DNA from: Saprospiraceae bacterium
GTDB lineage: Bacteria > Bacteroidota > Bacteroidia > Chitinophagales > Saprospiraceae
DNA: 64,000 nucleotides
Direction: 5' to 3'
Assembly: GCA_016714445.1 (NCBI GenBank)
Contig: JADJNF010000002.1
Coordinates: 218,361-282,360, forward strand
How positions within the stretch are numbered: the stretch's first letter is position 1; each line of letters starts with the position of its first letter. The notes beneath the pieces were generated by a model, which worked only from the letters and a program-made list of their open reading frames with translations, made no database searches and had not been told where the DNA came from. A program made the translations under genes and the position numbers. This document shows positions 51,741 through 60,482 of this stretch, in pieces.

Positions 51741-54149
51741 ATGAAATTCAGTATTTTCTATTTTTTATGCATCTTCGGTGTATTTACCATGGATGCGCAA
51801 GTAACGGTGAAGGGAACGGTAAAAGATGAAAATGGAACGATAGTGGCGTTTGCATCTGCAGCGCTGATCAACGCCACGGATTCTACGCTGGTCAGGGGGA
51901 GTCTGACAGACGAAAATGGTGAATACAAAATAGAAAATGTACCTTCTGGTAAGTACCGCATTTTGGCGTCATTTATTGGATATGATCATGTTTACAGCGA
52001 CATCATTGACTTAAAGCCGGATAGCAAAAACGCTACTGTCGATATTTTTTTTCTACAAAAAGGTATCTTGCTCGATGAAACGGTTATCGTAGCAAAACGT
52101 CCGTTTCTGGAGCAAAAACCCGATCGTCTTGTCGTCAATGTAGCCAGTAGTGCCATTGCAGCAGGGGGCACAGCCATGGAGATTCTCCAAAAAGTTCCTG
52201 GCGTGGTCATACTTCAGGATAAGGTTACCCTGGGCGGAAGCCAGAATTTACAGGTTTGGGTTGACGGCAAACCATCTCCATATACCGATATGAATGCTCT
52301 TTTGCGGGATATGCCCGGCGACCAGATAGAAAAAATAGAACTCATCACTCAGCCTGGTGCTCAGTTTGATGCAGCAGGTGGCCCTATCCTCAATGTAGTT
52401 TTAAAACGAAATGCAGACCTTGGATTTAAAGGAACAGCTGCAGTCACCCTTGGCGGATATAGAGTGGATCAGGCCGATGTAGATGCCGGTAAAGAAAATT
52501 ATTACAGATTAAATCCATCGATAAATATGACCTACCGTAACGGTAAGATCAATCTTTTCGGAAATGCTGCCTACAATCAGGGCAATTACTTCGACGTATT
52601 TATTATGGAAAGATACATCGGTGAAGAAGTGTACAAAGGAAAAAATATAGACAGAGCAGACTATAGATTTAAGAGTGTTCGGTTTGGAGCTGATTATTTT
52701 ATTACAGAAAAGTCAACCATTGGTACAGTATTCCGTACCTGGGCCCGTACAGGAGATGGAAATAGTTTCAACAGAACCAGTGTTTTTGATGCCACAGAAA
52801 ATATCCTTTACACCAAATTTAATACGGAAAATGCCAGCGACTCAAAAAGAAGTGGCATCTTTAGTAATCTCTATTTTAAGCATGAATTTGACAGAAAAAC
52901 AGGAAAGAGTTTTAATGTTGATCTGGATTTCAATGCATTTAATACCAGAAACATCAATGATCTGACCATATTTCCTGATGATGCGCCAAATTTAAAGTCA
53001 CTTTCCCGTCAGGATGTGGATCAGCCTGTAAATATTATAGTTGCTAAAGCTGATTATAAACATCCGGTGGATTCCACTTTCAAACTTGAAACAGGTATTA
53101 AGACCAGTTTTGCTACCGTAGATAATGACCTTAACTTTTATAGAAACAATGTCCGATCAGAACTAGAATCCAATAACTTTCTGTATAAAGAAAACATCAA
53201 TGCTGCATATGTAAATGTAAATAAGACACTGAATAAATTTGAATTTAATGCCGGGTTGCGGGCGGAACAAACCATTATCAGTGGAGAAGTCATGGATTCT
53301 TTGGTTCTGGACAGAAATTACACCCAATTGTTCCCCAGTGCCAGTGCCCTGTATAGACTCAATAAAAACATGGCTCTGCAATCATCCTATAGCAGAAGGG
53401 TAAATCGTCCGGGATTTCAACAACAGAACCCATTTTCCTATTTTATAGACTCATTGACATATACCAGGGGAAATCCAGCTTTAAAACCTGAAATCATTCA
53501 TACCGCCCAACTCAATCTTACCTACGATGGTCAGCCATTTTTTGGTGTGGCTTATTACAATACCGATGATGTCATCATTGAAAATGCACCAAAACTGGAA
53601 GGAACCAAAACTTTTACGACGGCAGAAAATCTGGCAAAACAAAAACGACTGGAAATACAGCTCAACTTTCCGATAAAAATAGGTAAAATAATAGATGGTT
53701 TTGGTGGCAATCAAGCCATTTACAATGCTTATGATGCCACTTATCTGGATGTAAAATACAAAGCCAGCCGATGGCACTGGTTAGGATACTGGCAGATCAA
53801 TGCTTCTCTTCCACGAGATTTCAAAATAGAATTTGGTGGATTTTATATGACCAAATTTCTGGAAGAATTTATCACCATCGATAATCTTGCTGCTATTAAT
53901 CTTGGAATATCTAAATTATTTGCCGATAAAAAAGGTCGTATAGCTTTGAGTTTTAATGATATCCTGTATTCGCAAAACTCCAATGCATCTATAGATTTCA
54001 GCGATGTAAAAGTTAACTTCTTCCAGAGAGAATTGTCCAGACAGCTCAGGCTCACCTGCAGTTATCAGTTTGGCAATACCAAAATGAAAAATGTAACCGG
54101 AAGAAGCAGCGCATCAGAAAGCGAGTCATCCAGGGTGAAGGTAGATTGA
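51741..54149 (+). CDS. TonB-dependent-receptor-like outer membrane protein
   Basis: 802 residues from ATG 51741 (an in-frame TTG lies at 51735). Signal peptide to about residue 19, then a carboxypeptidase-regulatory-like beta sandwich (VTVKGTVKDENGTIVAFASA, GEYKIENVPSGKYRI), a plug domain (AMEILQKVPGVVILQDKVTLG), and a long outer-membrane barrel ending in LRLTCSYQFGNTKM. No SusD partner nearby. It resembles the 'outer membrane beta-barrel family' receptors; ligand unknown. An inverted-repeat element starts 6 bp after the stop. Confidence 0.88.
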   Translation: MKFSIFYFLCIFGVFTMDAQVTVKGTVKDENGTIVAFASAALINATDSTLVRGSLTDENGEYKIENVPSGKYRILASFIGYDHVYSDIIDLKPDSKNATVDIFFLQKGILLDETVIVAKRPFLEQKPDRLVVNVASSAIAAGGTAMEILQKVPGVVILQDKVTLGGSQNLQVWVDGKPSPYTDMNALLRDMPGDQIEKIELITQPGAQFDAAGGPILNVVLKRNADLGFKGTAAVTLGGYRVDQADVDAGKENYYRLNPSINMTYRNGKINLFGNAAYNQGNYFDVFIMERYIGEEVYKGKNIDRADYRFKSVRFGADYFITEKSTIGTVFRTWARTGDGNSFNRTSVFDATENILYTKFNTENASDSKRSGIFSNLYFKHEFDRKTGKSFNVDLDFNAFNTRNINDLTIFPDDAPNLKSLSRQDVDQPVNIIVAKADYKHPVDSTFKLETGIKTSFATVDNDLNFYRNNVRSELESNNFLYKENINAAYVNVNKTLNKFEFNAGLRAEQTIISGEVMDSLVLDRNYTQLFPSASALYRLNKNMALQSSYSRRVNRPGFQQQNPFSYFIDSLTYTRGNPALKPEIIHTAQLNLTYDGQPFFGVAYYNTDDVIIENAPKLEGTKTFTTAENLAKQKRLEIQLNFPIKIGKIIDGFGGNQAIYNAYDATYLDVKYKASRWHWLGYWQINASLPRDFKIEFGGFYMTKFLEEFITIDNLAAINLGISKLFADKKGRIALSFNDILYSQNSNASIDFSDVKVNFFQRELSRQLRLTCSYQFGNTKMKNVTGRSSASESESSRVKVD

Positions 54150-54154
54150 TGAAA

Positions 54155-54313
54155 GTGTATCACATATTGCACAAAAAAAGTATGTGCCTTTCTCAACCCT
54201 CATTCCCTAAAGGGACGACCCAACCAATTCTTCATCTTAAAGCACTGGAATACTCTTTTGTTTTGCCTGCCATTGTCAGGTTTTTATCTATTAAAGTGCA
54301 TTATATTATACAC
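54155..54313. mobile_element. Short terminal-inverted-repeat element, copy 1
   Basis: 159 bp with imperfect terminal inverted repeats of 18 bp (left 54155-54172, right 54296-54313, 15 of 18 matching). The centre shares AAAGGGACGACCCA (54209-54222) and much of the following 90 bp with copy 2 at 58211-58403. It starts 6 bp after the TonB-receptor stop in a convergent gap. It may be a MITE-like element or a bidirectional terminator-type repeat; no transposase is seen. Confidence 0.6.
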
Positions 54314-54345
54314 ACGATTGATAAAAGAATAAAAAACAAAAAACC

Positions 54346-54552
54346 TTACCTTTTAATTCGCTTTACATCCTGATGGTCCAAAAAGTCTCCAATTTTAAGC
54401 CTTAATAAATCATTGATGGGATGGAAGTATCCCATTTTTACATTCAAAAGATTCATACATTTCAGGAATGAGTGAGCAAGAAAATAATTTCTATAAAAAT
54501 TCAACCTTCCTTCCGATGTACACAATCTTGAAGTTTTATCTATTACTTTGTC
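54346..54552 (-). pseudogene. Possible remnant of a tyrosine recombinase
   Basis: Between stops at 54555 and 54346 a 68-codon frame is open without a start codon near its beginning. The segment INDLLRLKIGDFLD resembles the region after the first catalytic Arg in Bacteroidota tyrosine recombinases (usually G-L-R-I-S-D-L-L-x-L-K), preceded by NFYRNYFLAHSFLK. The catalytic Arg and all downstream parts are missing. The rest of the 54314-54571 gap is AT-rich with nothing else visible. Confidence 0.3.
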
Positions 54553-54571
54553 TTAACCGGTACGTAGAACA

Positions 54572-56332
54572 TCAAATTTTAACAAACTTTCCTACCATCG
54601 TTTTATTTCCAAAATTCACTTCATACCAGTAAAGACCTGCATTCAAATGCCCTACTTGAATAGTATGGATAATATGATCATCCATTTGAGTTTTTTTCAT
54701 TACCATCTGACCATTCATATTAAATATGCTGATAGACCGGAAAACTTGTTGCCCGTCATTGGTTACAAATGTAAGTAAATCATCCACAGGATTTGGAAAT
54801 ATTTTTAACTGTATATTGTCTTCCTTCTGATCTGTATCACTCGTAAAGGCAAGTGCACGTTTTACTGCTGCCATAGCGTCTACCCTTCCATATCCAAATA
54901 CTGCATTGGGCACATCTGCACCAGCGAACTCACCACAGTCCTGATCCCAGGTTTTAGGGACAGCTGTCGCTTCAATGATATCTTCGATCACATCGACATT
55001 GCCTGCCAGTGCGGGATTGGCAGAAATGATCAAACCTACCAGACCGGCTACGTGTGGCCCTGCCATGCTTGTACCATTGAAAGACGCAAAATTACCACCT
55101 CTTATTACAGACCTGACACCCACTCCCGGTGCACTTACATTTGGCTTGAGTCGGAAGCTACTGTCAATGGACACAGGTCCACGGCTGCTGAATCCGGCAA
55201 TATTGTCATCAATATTGGTTGCCCCGACTGAAAATGAAGACTCAAAAAATGCAGGAGGTCCGGAAACACTGCCACAACCTGAACCACTATTTCCTGCTGA
55301 TACTACTACCACTACACCTGATGCTTTCAGATTTTTTACCAACTCTTCCATCAGTATAAAATTGGATTCATTACATCCTTCTTCCGTCGAACAATACCAG
55401 GAATTATTGATCACATGAGGTGATTTATCAGGATCAGCATTCTCTCCGTTATGATCTGTTGGCGCCAGAAACCACTCAAAACACTCCATATATGTGGATG
55501 GTTGGCCCCAGCCTCTGTCCATATTTCTGCAGGCAATCCATTTGGCTTCCGGTGCTACCCCTATGCTGTTTTCATCGTCCTCACCTATCATCGTGCCCAT
55601 CGTGTGTGTACCATGGTTATTGTCATCACATGGTTTTTTAGTACTGTAGCCACAAGGGTTCAAAAGTGTGTCAGGAAACCTTGGGTTATTTTTATGTATA
55701 GCATCATGCCAGTTGTAACTGTGATCTGTAATGAGACTATCCTTATAACCATTATATTTTTTCTTCAAAGGACTCAATTCCCAATCATATCCGGTATCCT
55801 GACCGGCAATAATGACACCTTTACCCCTGATGCCCATTTGCCAGACACTATCGGCTTTAATCATTTTTAAGCCCCATTCCGGTTCAGCACCTCTAGCTGT
55901 ACTATTATCCCGATCTATGGTATAATCCAACATTTTTATAGGCGCATTATCAATGATCCTGTCTACGTCCTGACGGGATGCCAGTGAAATCATAAAATCA
56001 TAAGATGATGTCACTTTTATCGCATTGGTAACATAAAATGACTGCCATGGTATGTTGGATTGTTTGAGTAAATGCAATATAGGAGCTTGAGATGATTTGG
56101 CTTTTTGAACCAATGAAAGATACACATACCGTGCTTTTTCCTGCTTCGTTTTGAAGGGTAGTTTGCTTTCAAATACATTTCTATCTTTCATCAATAGGAT
56201 GTATTCTGCCACAGATTGACGATTGAATCTTTCGATCAAAGTATGGTCAATCTTCTTTAAAGGATCGGAATCAGCAAATCCAACGCTGTGAAACACCAAA
56301 ACGAGGAGAAATGAGAATAAAGTTCTGCACAT
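54572..56332 (-). CDS. Subtilisin-like serine protease with T9SS C-terminal domain
   Basis: 586 residues from ATG 56332, which starts a good signal peptide (MCRTLFSFLLVLVFHSVGFA); the frame is open to 56374. An N-terminal propeptide is followed by the S8 triad: Asp in VIIAGQDTGYDW, His in DNNHGTHTMGTM and Ser in FNGTSMAGPHVAG. The last about 75 residues (IFPNPVDDLL to LNAGLYWYEV and MVGKFVKI) are the type A T9SS sorting domain, so the protease is exported and anchored or released at the surface. Confidence 0.94.
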   Translation of the reverse strand: MCRTLFSFLLVLVFHSVGFADSDPLKKIDHTLIERFNRQSVAEYILLMKDRNVFESKLPFKTKQEKARYVYLSLVQKAKSSQAPILHLLKQSNIPWQSFYVTNAIKVTSSYDFMISLASRQDVDRIIDNAPIKMLDYTIDRDNSTARGAEPEWGLKMIKADSVWQMGIRGKGVIIAGQDTGYDWELSPLKKKYNGYKDSLITDHSYNWHDAIHKNNPRFPDTLLNPCGYSTKKPCDDNNHGTHTMGTMIGEDDENSIGVAPEAKWIACRNMDRGWGQPSTYMECFEWFLAPTDHNGENADPDKSPHVINNSWYCSTEEGCNESNFILMEELVKNLKASGVVVVVSAGNSGSGCGSVSGPPAFFESSFSVGATNIDDNIAGFSSRGPVSIDSSFRLKPNVSAPGVGVRSVIRGGNFASFNGTSMAGPHVAGLVGLIISANPALAGNVDVIEDIIEATAVPKTWDQDCGEFAGADVPNAVFGYGRVDAMAAVKRALAFTSDTDQKEDNIQLKIFPNPVDDLLTFVTNDGQQVFRSISIFNMNGQMVMKKTQMDDHIIHTIQVGHLNAGLYWYEVNFGNKTMVGKFVKI

Positions 56333-56466
56333 GTAACATACAATTTTATGCGATAAAAGTAAAATATTATTCACTTACAAGTGACAATTTTTAATAATAT
56401 ATTCTTAAAATTACTCCTGCAAGACCAAAATAACAGGATAACACATCAATTAGTTTGAATTTATCC

Positions 56467-56474
56467 TATTTTTG
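56467..56474 (+). promoter_or_regulatory. -7 box TATTTTTG for lspA
   Basis: Perfect TAnnTTTG box; transcription start near 56481 leaves a 15-nt leader to the GTG at 56496. Confidence 0.55.
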
Positions 56475-56495
56475 CAGTCCTAAACAAAATTTTTA

Positions 56496-57170
56496 GTGAA
56501 AAAGAGCACCGCGGTACTAATAACCATACTTACTATATTGATCATAGATCAGCTGGTAAAAATATATGTAAAAACCCACATACATTACGGAGACGGTTTC
56601 GATATGTTGGGCTTAAGTTGGGCGAAAATTCATTTTGTCGAAAATGAAGGCATGGCATTCGGACTTAGTTTTGGAGGCATCACCGGCAAATATATACTGA
56701 GTATTTTCAGAATCATCATGGTGGTTTTCCTTTTTTACATCTTGCGCAATCTCATAAAACATAAAGAAACTTATGGTCTGATCATCAGTTTCAGCATGAT
56801 CATAGCAGGAGCATTGGGAAATATAATTGATTCCATGTTTTATGGATTGATTTTTTCAGAATCCTATTTTCATGGAGGCCTTGCCACCATGTTTCCCCCC
56901 GAAGGAGGTTACGGGAGTTTTCTGACCGGGAAAGTAGTAGATATGCTGTATTTCCCCATGATTGATACAGTTCTGCCGGAATGGATGCCATTGTGGGGTG
57001 GTGAGCGATTCGAATTTTTCAGGCCTGTGTTTAATATTGCTGATTCAGCCATTACCGTGGGTGTAGCTTCTATTTTACTTTTTCACCGCAGATTTTTTAA
57101 CAGTGAAACAGTAAAAGAAGAGAAACCTAAAACAGAAAACATTCAAGCAACTGAGAACGAAAATAACTAA
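56496..57170 (+). CDS. lspA: Lipoprotein signal peptidase (signal peptidase II)
   Basis: 224 residues starting with GTG. Four membrane helices. Conserved DQLVKIYVKTH, VENEGMAFGL, ALGNIIDSMFYG, KVVDMLYFP (first catalytic Asp) and FNIADSAITVG (second Asp). Longer than the enterobacterial enzyme because of an insert between the last helices, usual in Bacteroidota. It cleaves signal peptides of lipoproteins such as those predicted elsewhere in this window. Confidence 0.95.
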   Translation: MKKSTAVLITILTILIIDQLVKIYVKTHIHYGDGFDMLGLSWAKIHFVENEGMAFGLSFGGITGKYILSIFRIIMVVFLFYILRNLIKHKETYGLIISFSMIIAGALGNIIDSMFYGLIFSESYFHGGLATMFPPEGGYGSFLTGKVVDMLYFPMIDTVLPEWMPLWGGERFEFFRPVFNIADSAITVGVASILLFHRRFFNSETVKEEKPKTENIQATENENN

Positions 57171-57320
57171 AAGACGCTAAGTTCTATTTTTTAGCACGAA
57201 AAAAACCAAGGTAAACAAAGTGCAATCAAAATGTGGAAAAGAATATTTTGAGTCCGTCTAACTTTTCGGGAATTTGATTAAATACGATACATCAAGGGTA
57301 TTCTTTTTCTGAAAACATTG

Positions 57321-57328
57321 TATATTTG
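57321..57328 (+). promoter_or_regulatory. -7 box TATATTTG
   Basis: Perfect TAnnTTTG box 22 bp before ATG 57350. The in-frame TTG at 57326 is inside it, so that longer start is unlikely. Confidence 0.55.
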
Positions 57329-57349
57329 AAACTCAAAATCATTTACCAC

Positions 57350-58192
57350 ATGAACACCCTCATAGATTACTTTAGTCATATACCATCTCTGCACCGAACC
57401 ATGATTTTGGTTGGTGGATTGACCTTTTTTTGGTTATTGGAAAGTGCCGTCCCCTTATTCAGATTCAATTATAAAAAATGGAAACACGCCGGAGTCAATA
57501 TTTTTTTTACTGCTACCACCATCATAGTTAATTTTTCAATGGCTTTTATTTTGGTCAAAACATCTGACTATGTTTCTGTAAATCAAATCGGATTGTTGCA
57601 CTTATTTACTATGCCATTGTGGGCTTTTATGTTGATAGGCATTCTGCTCATGGATCTCATCGGCGCCTGGTTTATACATTTTCTTGAACATAAAGTGCAA
57701 TGGATGTGGCGCTTCCATCTGGTACACCATACAGATCAGCAGATAGATACTACTTCAGCCAACAGGCACCATCCCGGGGAGAGTGTTTTCAGATTTGTAT
57801 TTACTACCCTTGCTGTCATCCTGATCGGTGCTCCGATGTGGATGGTCTTTCTGTACCAAACCATGTCTGTAGTGCTTACTCAGTTCAATCACTCCAACAT
57901 CAGTATGCCAAAATGGCTCGACAATGCATTGGGTTGGGTGTTTTGCACACCAAATATACATCGGATACATCATCATTACCGACAGCCTTACACGGATACC
58001 AACTACGGCAATATATTTTCAATATGGGACAGGATTTTCGGGACTTTCGTTTTGGTTGATAATCACAAACTGGTATATGGACTTGATACGTACAAAGACA
58101 GCAGGGAAGTAAACGATATTATGACCATACTAAAAATGCCCTTTTTGAAATATCGCCCGGCGATGAAATACGAAAAAGAAGAACAATTGTAA
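57350..58192 (+). CDS. Sterol desaturase / fatty acid hydroxylase family protein
   Basis: 280 residues, integral membrane di-iron enzyme. The eight-His pattern is present: HFLEHKVQWMWRFHLVHH, NRHHPGE, and RIHHHYRQPYTDTNYG, with FSIWDRIFGT at the end. About four membrane helices. Family members hydroxylate or desaturate lipids; in Bacteroidota they often act on carotenoids or fatty acids. ATG 57350 chosen (promoter at 57321). An inverted-repeat element starts 19 bp after the stop. Confidence 0.9.
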   Translation: MNTLIDYFSHIPSLHRTMILVGGLTFFWLLESAVPLFRFNYKKWKHAGVNIFFTATTIIVNFSMAFILVKTSDYVSVNQIGLLHLFTMPLWAFMLIGILLMDLIGAWFIHFLEHKVQWMWRFHLVHHTDQQIDTTSANRHHPGESVFRFVFTTLAVILIGAPMWMVFLYQTMSVVLTQFNHSNISMPKWLDNALGWVFCTPNIHRIHHHYRQPYTDTNYGNIFSIWDRIFGTFVLVDNHKLVYGLDTYKDSREVNDIMTILKMPFLKYRPAMKYEKEEQL

Positions 58193-58210
58193 TTCAGACA
58201 CGTCAGATGG

Positions 58211-58403
58211 TATAATGTGCATAACATTTAGGACAAAAATGTTTATGCTACTCTCTACCCCTGTCCGTTTTCGGGAGCAGGCGGGCTCATTCTCAAAAGG
58301 GACGACCCACACAATTTTTCAACTCGAAGCACTAAATCCTTTTGTTATACCGGTTAATTTTAAGTTTTTACCTAAAAAAGTGCAAAATGTTATGCATATT
58401 AAA
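58211..58403. mobile_element. Short terminal-inverted-repeat element, copy 2
   Basis: 193 bp with imperfect terminal inverted repeats of 20 bp (58211-58230 and 58384-58403, 17 of 20 matching). The centre shares AAAGGGACGACCCA (58296-58309) and the following 90 bp with copy 1. It carries an extra GC-rich stem at about 58260-58281 that copy 1 lacks. It lies in a convergent gap and ends 4 bp before the next gene's stop codon. Confidence 0.6.
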
Positions 58404-58406
58404 ATA

Positions 58407-59069
58407 TTAGGTTTCCAAACCTTTTACAAAATACCCATAAATTTGATGTTGCATTGGCCCTGATTTGGATAGATCAGAGATCATTCGATAATAGTCTTCT
58501 ATAATATCAGCTTGTTGTTCAAAATTAAAATCGGATAGTTTCCCACCTTTTAGCATGACCTGATAAAGATTTGCCACACCGCCGTAATCATACCCTTCTT
58601 TACTTCTTTGCGCTTTAATGGCTCTGGCGAGATATATGCTTCCAAATCGCTGAAATTGCCATATATGAACCATTTCATGAATAAAAATTTCTTTTTTGAG
58701 TTTTGTACGATAATTGATCATATTAAAACTTACATATGCTTCTGCTATTTTTTTTGTACCCAAGATGGCCCTATCATCTATAGATACCAAATGATATTGA
58801 ACATTGTGGCCAAAAACCGATTGACCCAAAAGAATCTCAGCCGGGTTCAATGAACGGATATTCCTTTTGATAGTTCTGAAAATGAAGTGATATATCTCAG
58901 GTAAAGCAACTATGTCTATGATATAAAATGCAGTATCTGTAAACCACTCCAAAATACCTGAAGGCGGAAACGGATTCGCAAATTTCCTGTAAAACGGAAA
59001 AACCAAATGTCTCAAAAGTCGTTTGATTCTTGAAGGAAATTGTATAAAAAAATAATCTATCCACTGCAT
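58407..59069 (-). CDS. Putative HExxH metallopeptidase-like protein
   Basis: 220 residues, no signal peptide. Contains a zinc-type motif KKEIFIHEMVHIWQFQRFG and a later NFEQQADIIEDYY with acidic residues that could be the third ligand, reminiscent of DUF4157-like pseudo/peptidase domains. Not a family I can name with certainty. Its start is 2 bp after the stop of the LolC/E-like permease, so they are co-transcribed. Confidence 0.65.
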   Translation of the reverse strand: MQWIDYFFIQFPSRIKRLLRHLVFPFYRKFANPFPPSGILEWFTDTAFYIIDIVALPEIYHFIFRTIKRNIRSLNPAEILLGQSVFGHNVQYHLVSIDDRAILGTKKIAEAYVSFNMINYRTKLKKEIFIHEMVHIWQFQRFGSIYLARAIKAQRSKEGYDYGGVANLYQVMLKGGKLSDFNFEQQADIIEDYYRMISDLSKSGPMQHQIYGYFVKGLET

Positions 59070-59071
59070 CC

Positions 59072-60373
59072 TTAATCAAATCTTAATGCTTTGACCGGGG
59101 TAATTCTGGTAATCAGCATGGTCGGCAGCACCAAAGTAATCAAAGTAACTACAAATGTTCCAACATTCAGTAATATCAGGGCCATCCAGTTTATTTCTAT
59201 AGGAGCTGTATCCAGATAATAATTTGCTTCGTCGAGTTTTATAAAGTTAAAATGCTTTTGAAGCAAAGCTATGCTCAAACCCAGGATATTTCCTATGAGC
59301 AATCCGTAAAAGATGATATACCCTGCATTGTAAATAAATATCTTGCGTACCTGCCAGTTGTTCATCCCCAGCGACTTGAGTATTCCTATCATTTGGGTAC
59401 GTTCCAGTATCAGGATCAGCAGTACCGTGATCATATTGATGATCGCTACCAAAACCATGAGTTGCAGTATGATTGTTTCATTGATATCCTGTAAGCTGAG
59501 CCATTCGAAAATGGATGGAAACTTTGATCGAATGGACTCTGCATACAATTGCTGCGGCAATATTTCATAATACACATATTCAGAAATTACATCCAGATCA
59601 AGCACATCATTCAGCACCACTTCCATGCCCTGTACTTCATTTACATTCCAGCCAAGGATCTCCTGAAGTTTTTTAATATCAACTATACCAAAACGTTTAT
59701 CGTATTCTTCCAGGCCTGTATTATATATCCCACATACCTGAAATCGTTTTTTTATCTGCTGATTATCTCTGATAAAACTTAGAACCACTTTATCACCGGT
59801 ACTTATCAACATTTTGTCGGCTATATTTTTTGACACCAGGATATCAGCGGAAGATGAGTCCGGAAGATACGAGATGCGTTTCCCATCTTTAATAAATGCT
59901 TCCATTTTGGTCCAATCGTATGCCTCATCGACCCCTTTGAGCAAAACACCATGAAAGTTGCGCTTTGAACTCAACAATCCCGGTAATATAATATAAGGAT
60001 GTACGCCTTTTACCCCTGAGTAGGTTTTTTTGTCAACTACTTTGTCTTTCAGTGCAAATCCCAGAATTTTTGCTTCAGCCTGATATTCGAGCTGTTTGAT
60101 GTCTCTGATTTCATCATAAAATTTTTCATCCTTACTGATAGGGATAAGTTCAAAATTTCGGTTGATATTACTGTCCGTAACGTGAATATGCCCCCAAAAT
60201 CCAAATATCTTATCGCTGATCTCTTGTTTAAAGCCGGAAATAATGGCGGTTGTCAAGATCATCACCGTCAGGCTTACCGCAATAGCAGCCATAGCAATCC
60301 TGATAATCACTTTTGTAAATGATCCCGTATTGGTTACTGCTATTCGTTTTGCGATAAAATGTTCAATATTCAT
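59072..60373 (-). CDS. FtsX-fold ABC permease, LolC/LolE type
   Basis: 433 residues. One N-terminal helix (about 25-47), a large periplasmic domain (50-300) and three C-terminal helices with QLMVLVAIINMITVLLILILE and TQMIGILKSLGMNNWQ, the MacB/LolE hallmark. LolC/E-like permeases with a LolD ATPase extract lipoproteins from the inner membrane. A LolD-like ATPase occurs at 31164, but pairing is inference. Confidence 0.88.
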   Translation of the reverse strand: MNIEHFIAKRIAVTNTGSFTKVIIRIAMAAIAVSLTVMILTTAIISGFKQEISDKIFGFWGHIHVTDSNINRNFELIPISKDEKFYDEIRDIKQLEYQAEAKILGFALKDKVVDKKTYSGVKGVHPYIILPGLLSSKRNFHGVLLKGVDEAYDWTKMEAFIKDGKRISYLPDSSSADILVSKNIADKMLISTGDKVVLSFIRDNQQIKKRFQVCGIYNTGLEEYDKRFGIVDIKKLQEILGWNVNEVQGMEVVLNDVLDLDVISEYVYYEILPQQLYAESIRSKFPSIFEWLSLQDINETIILQLMVLVAIINMITVLLILILERTQMIGILKSLGMNNWQVRKIFIYNAGYIIFYGLLIGNILGLSIALLQKHFNFIKLDEANYYLDTAPIEINWMALILLNVGTFVVTLITLVLPTMLITRITPVKALRFD

Positions 60374-60405
60374 ACCAGCATTAAGTCCGTTTCAGTATTA
60401 AATCC

Positions 60406-60413
60406 TATTTTTG
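60406..60413 (+). promoter_or_regulatory. -7 box TATTTTTG for tyrS
   Basis: Perfect TAnnTTTG box; transcription start near 60420, leader about 63 nt. It lies between the divergent promoter box at 60427-60434 and the start of the permease gene. Confidence 0.5.
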
Positions 60414-60426
60414 CCCCGGAAAAATG

Positions 60427-60434
60427 CAAAAGTA
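60427..60434 (-). promoter_or_regulatory. -7 box TACTTTTG for the LolC/E permease
   Basis: Perfect TAnnTTTG box on the minus strand; transcription start near 60420, leader about 47 nt to the ATG at 60373. The two divergent transcripts would overlap at their 5' ends. Confidence 0.5.
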
Positions 60435-60482
60435 CAGCTTTTCGCCTGTATTAATTAATTGTTCATTCGTAATTGAATATAT

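Noticed and set aside
51566..51829. ORF beginning with alternating Leu-Arg residues
   Set aside because: It is a translation of the TTAAGG/TTGAGA array and runs out of frame into the TonB-receptor gene.
54146..54373. Short plus-strand ORFs within the two inverted-repeat elements (also 58215-58463)
   Set aside because: The two translations are partly alike because the DNA repeats are alike. They have no start-site context, and the second runs antisense into a real gene end.
57171..57320. tRNA or small RNA between lspA and the hydroxylase gene
   Set aside because: No cloverleaf or strong hairpin; only a weak GCTAA...TTAGC pairing.
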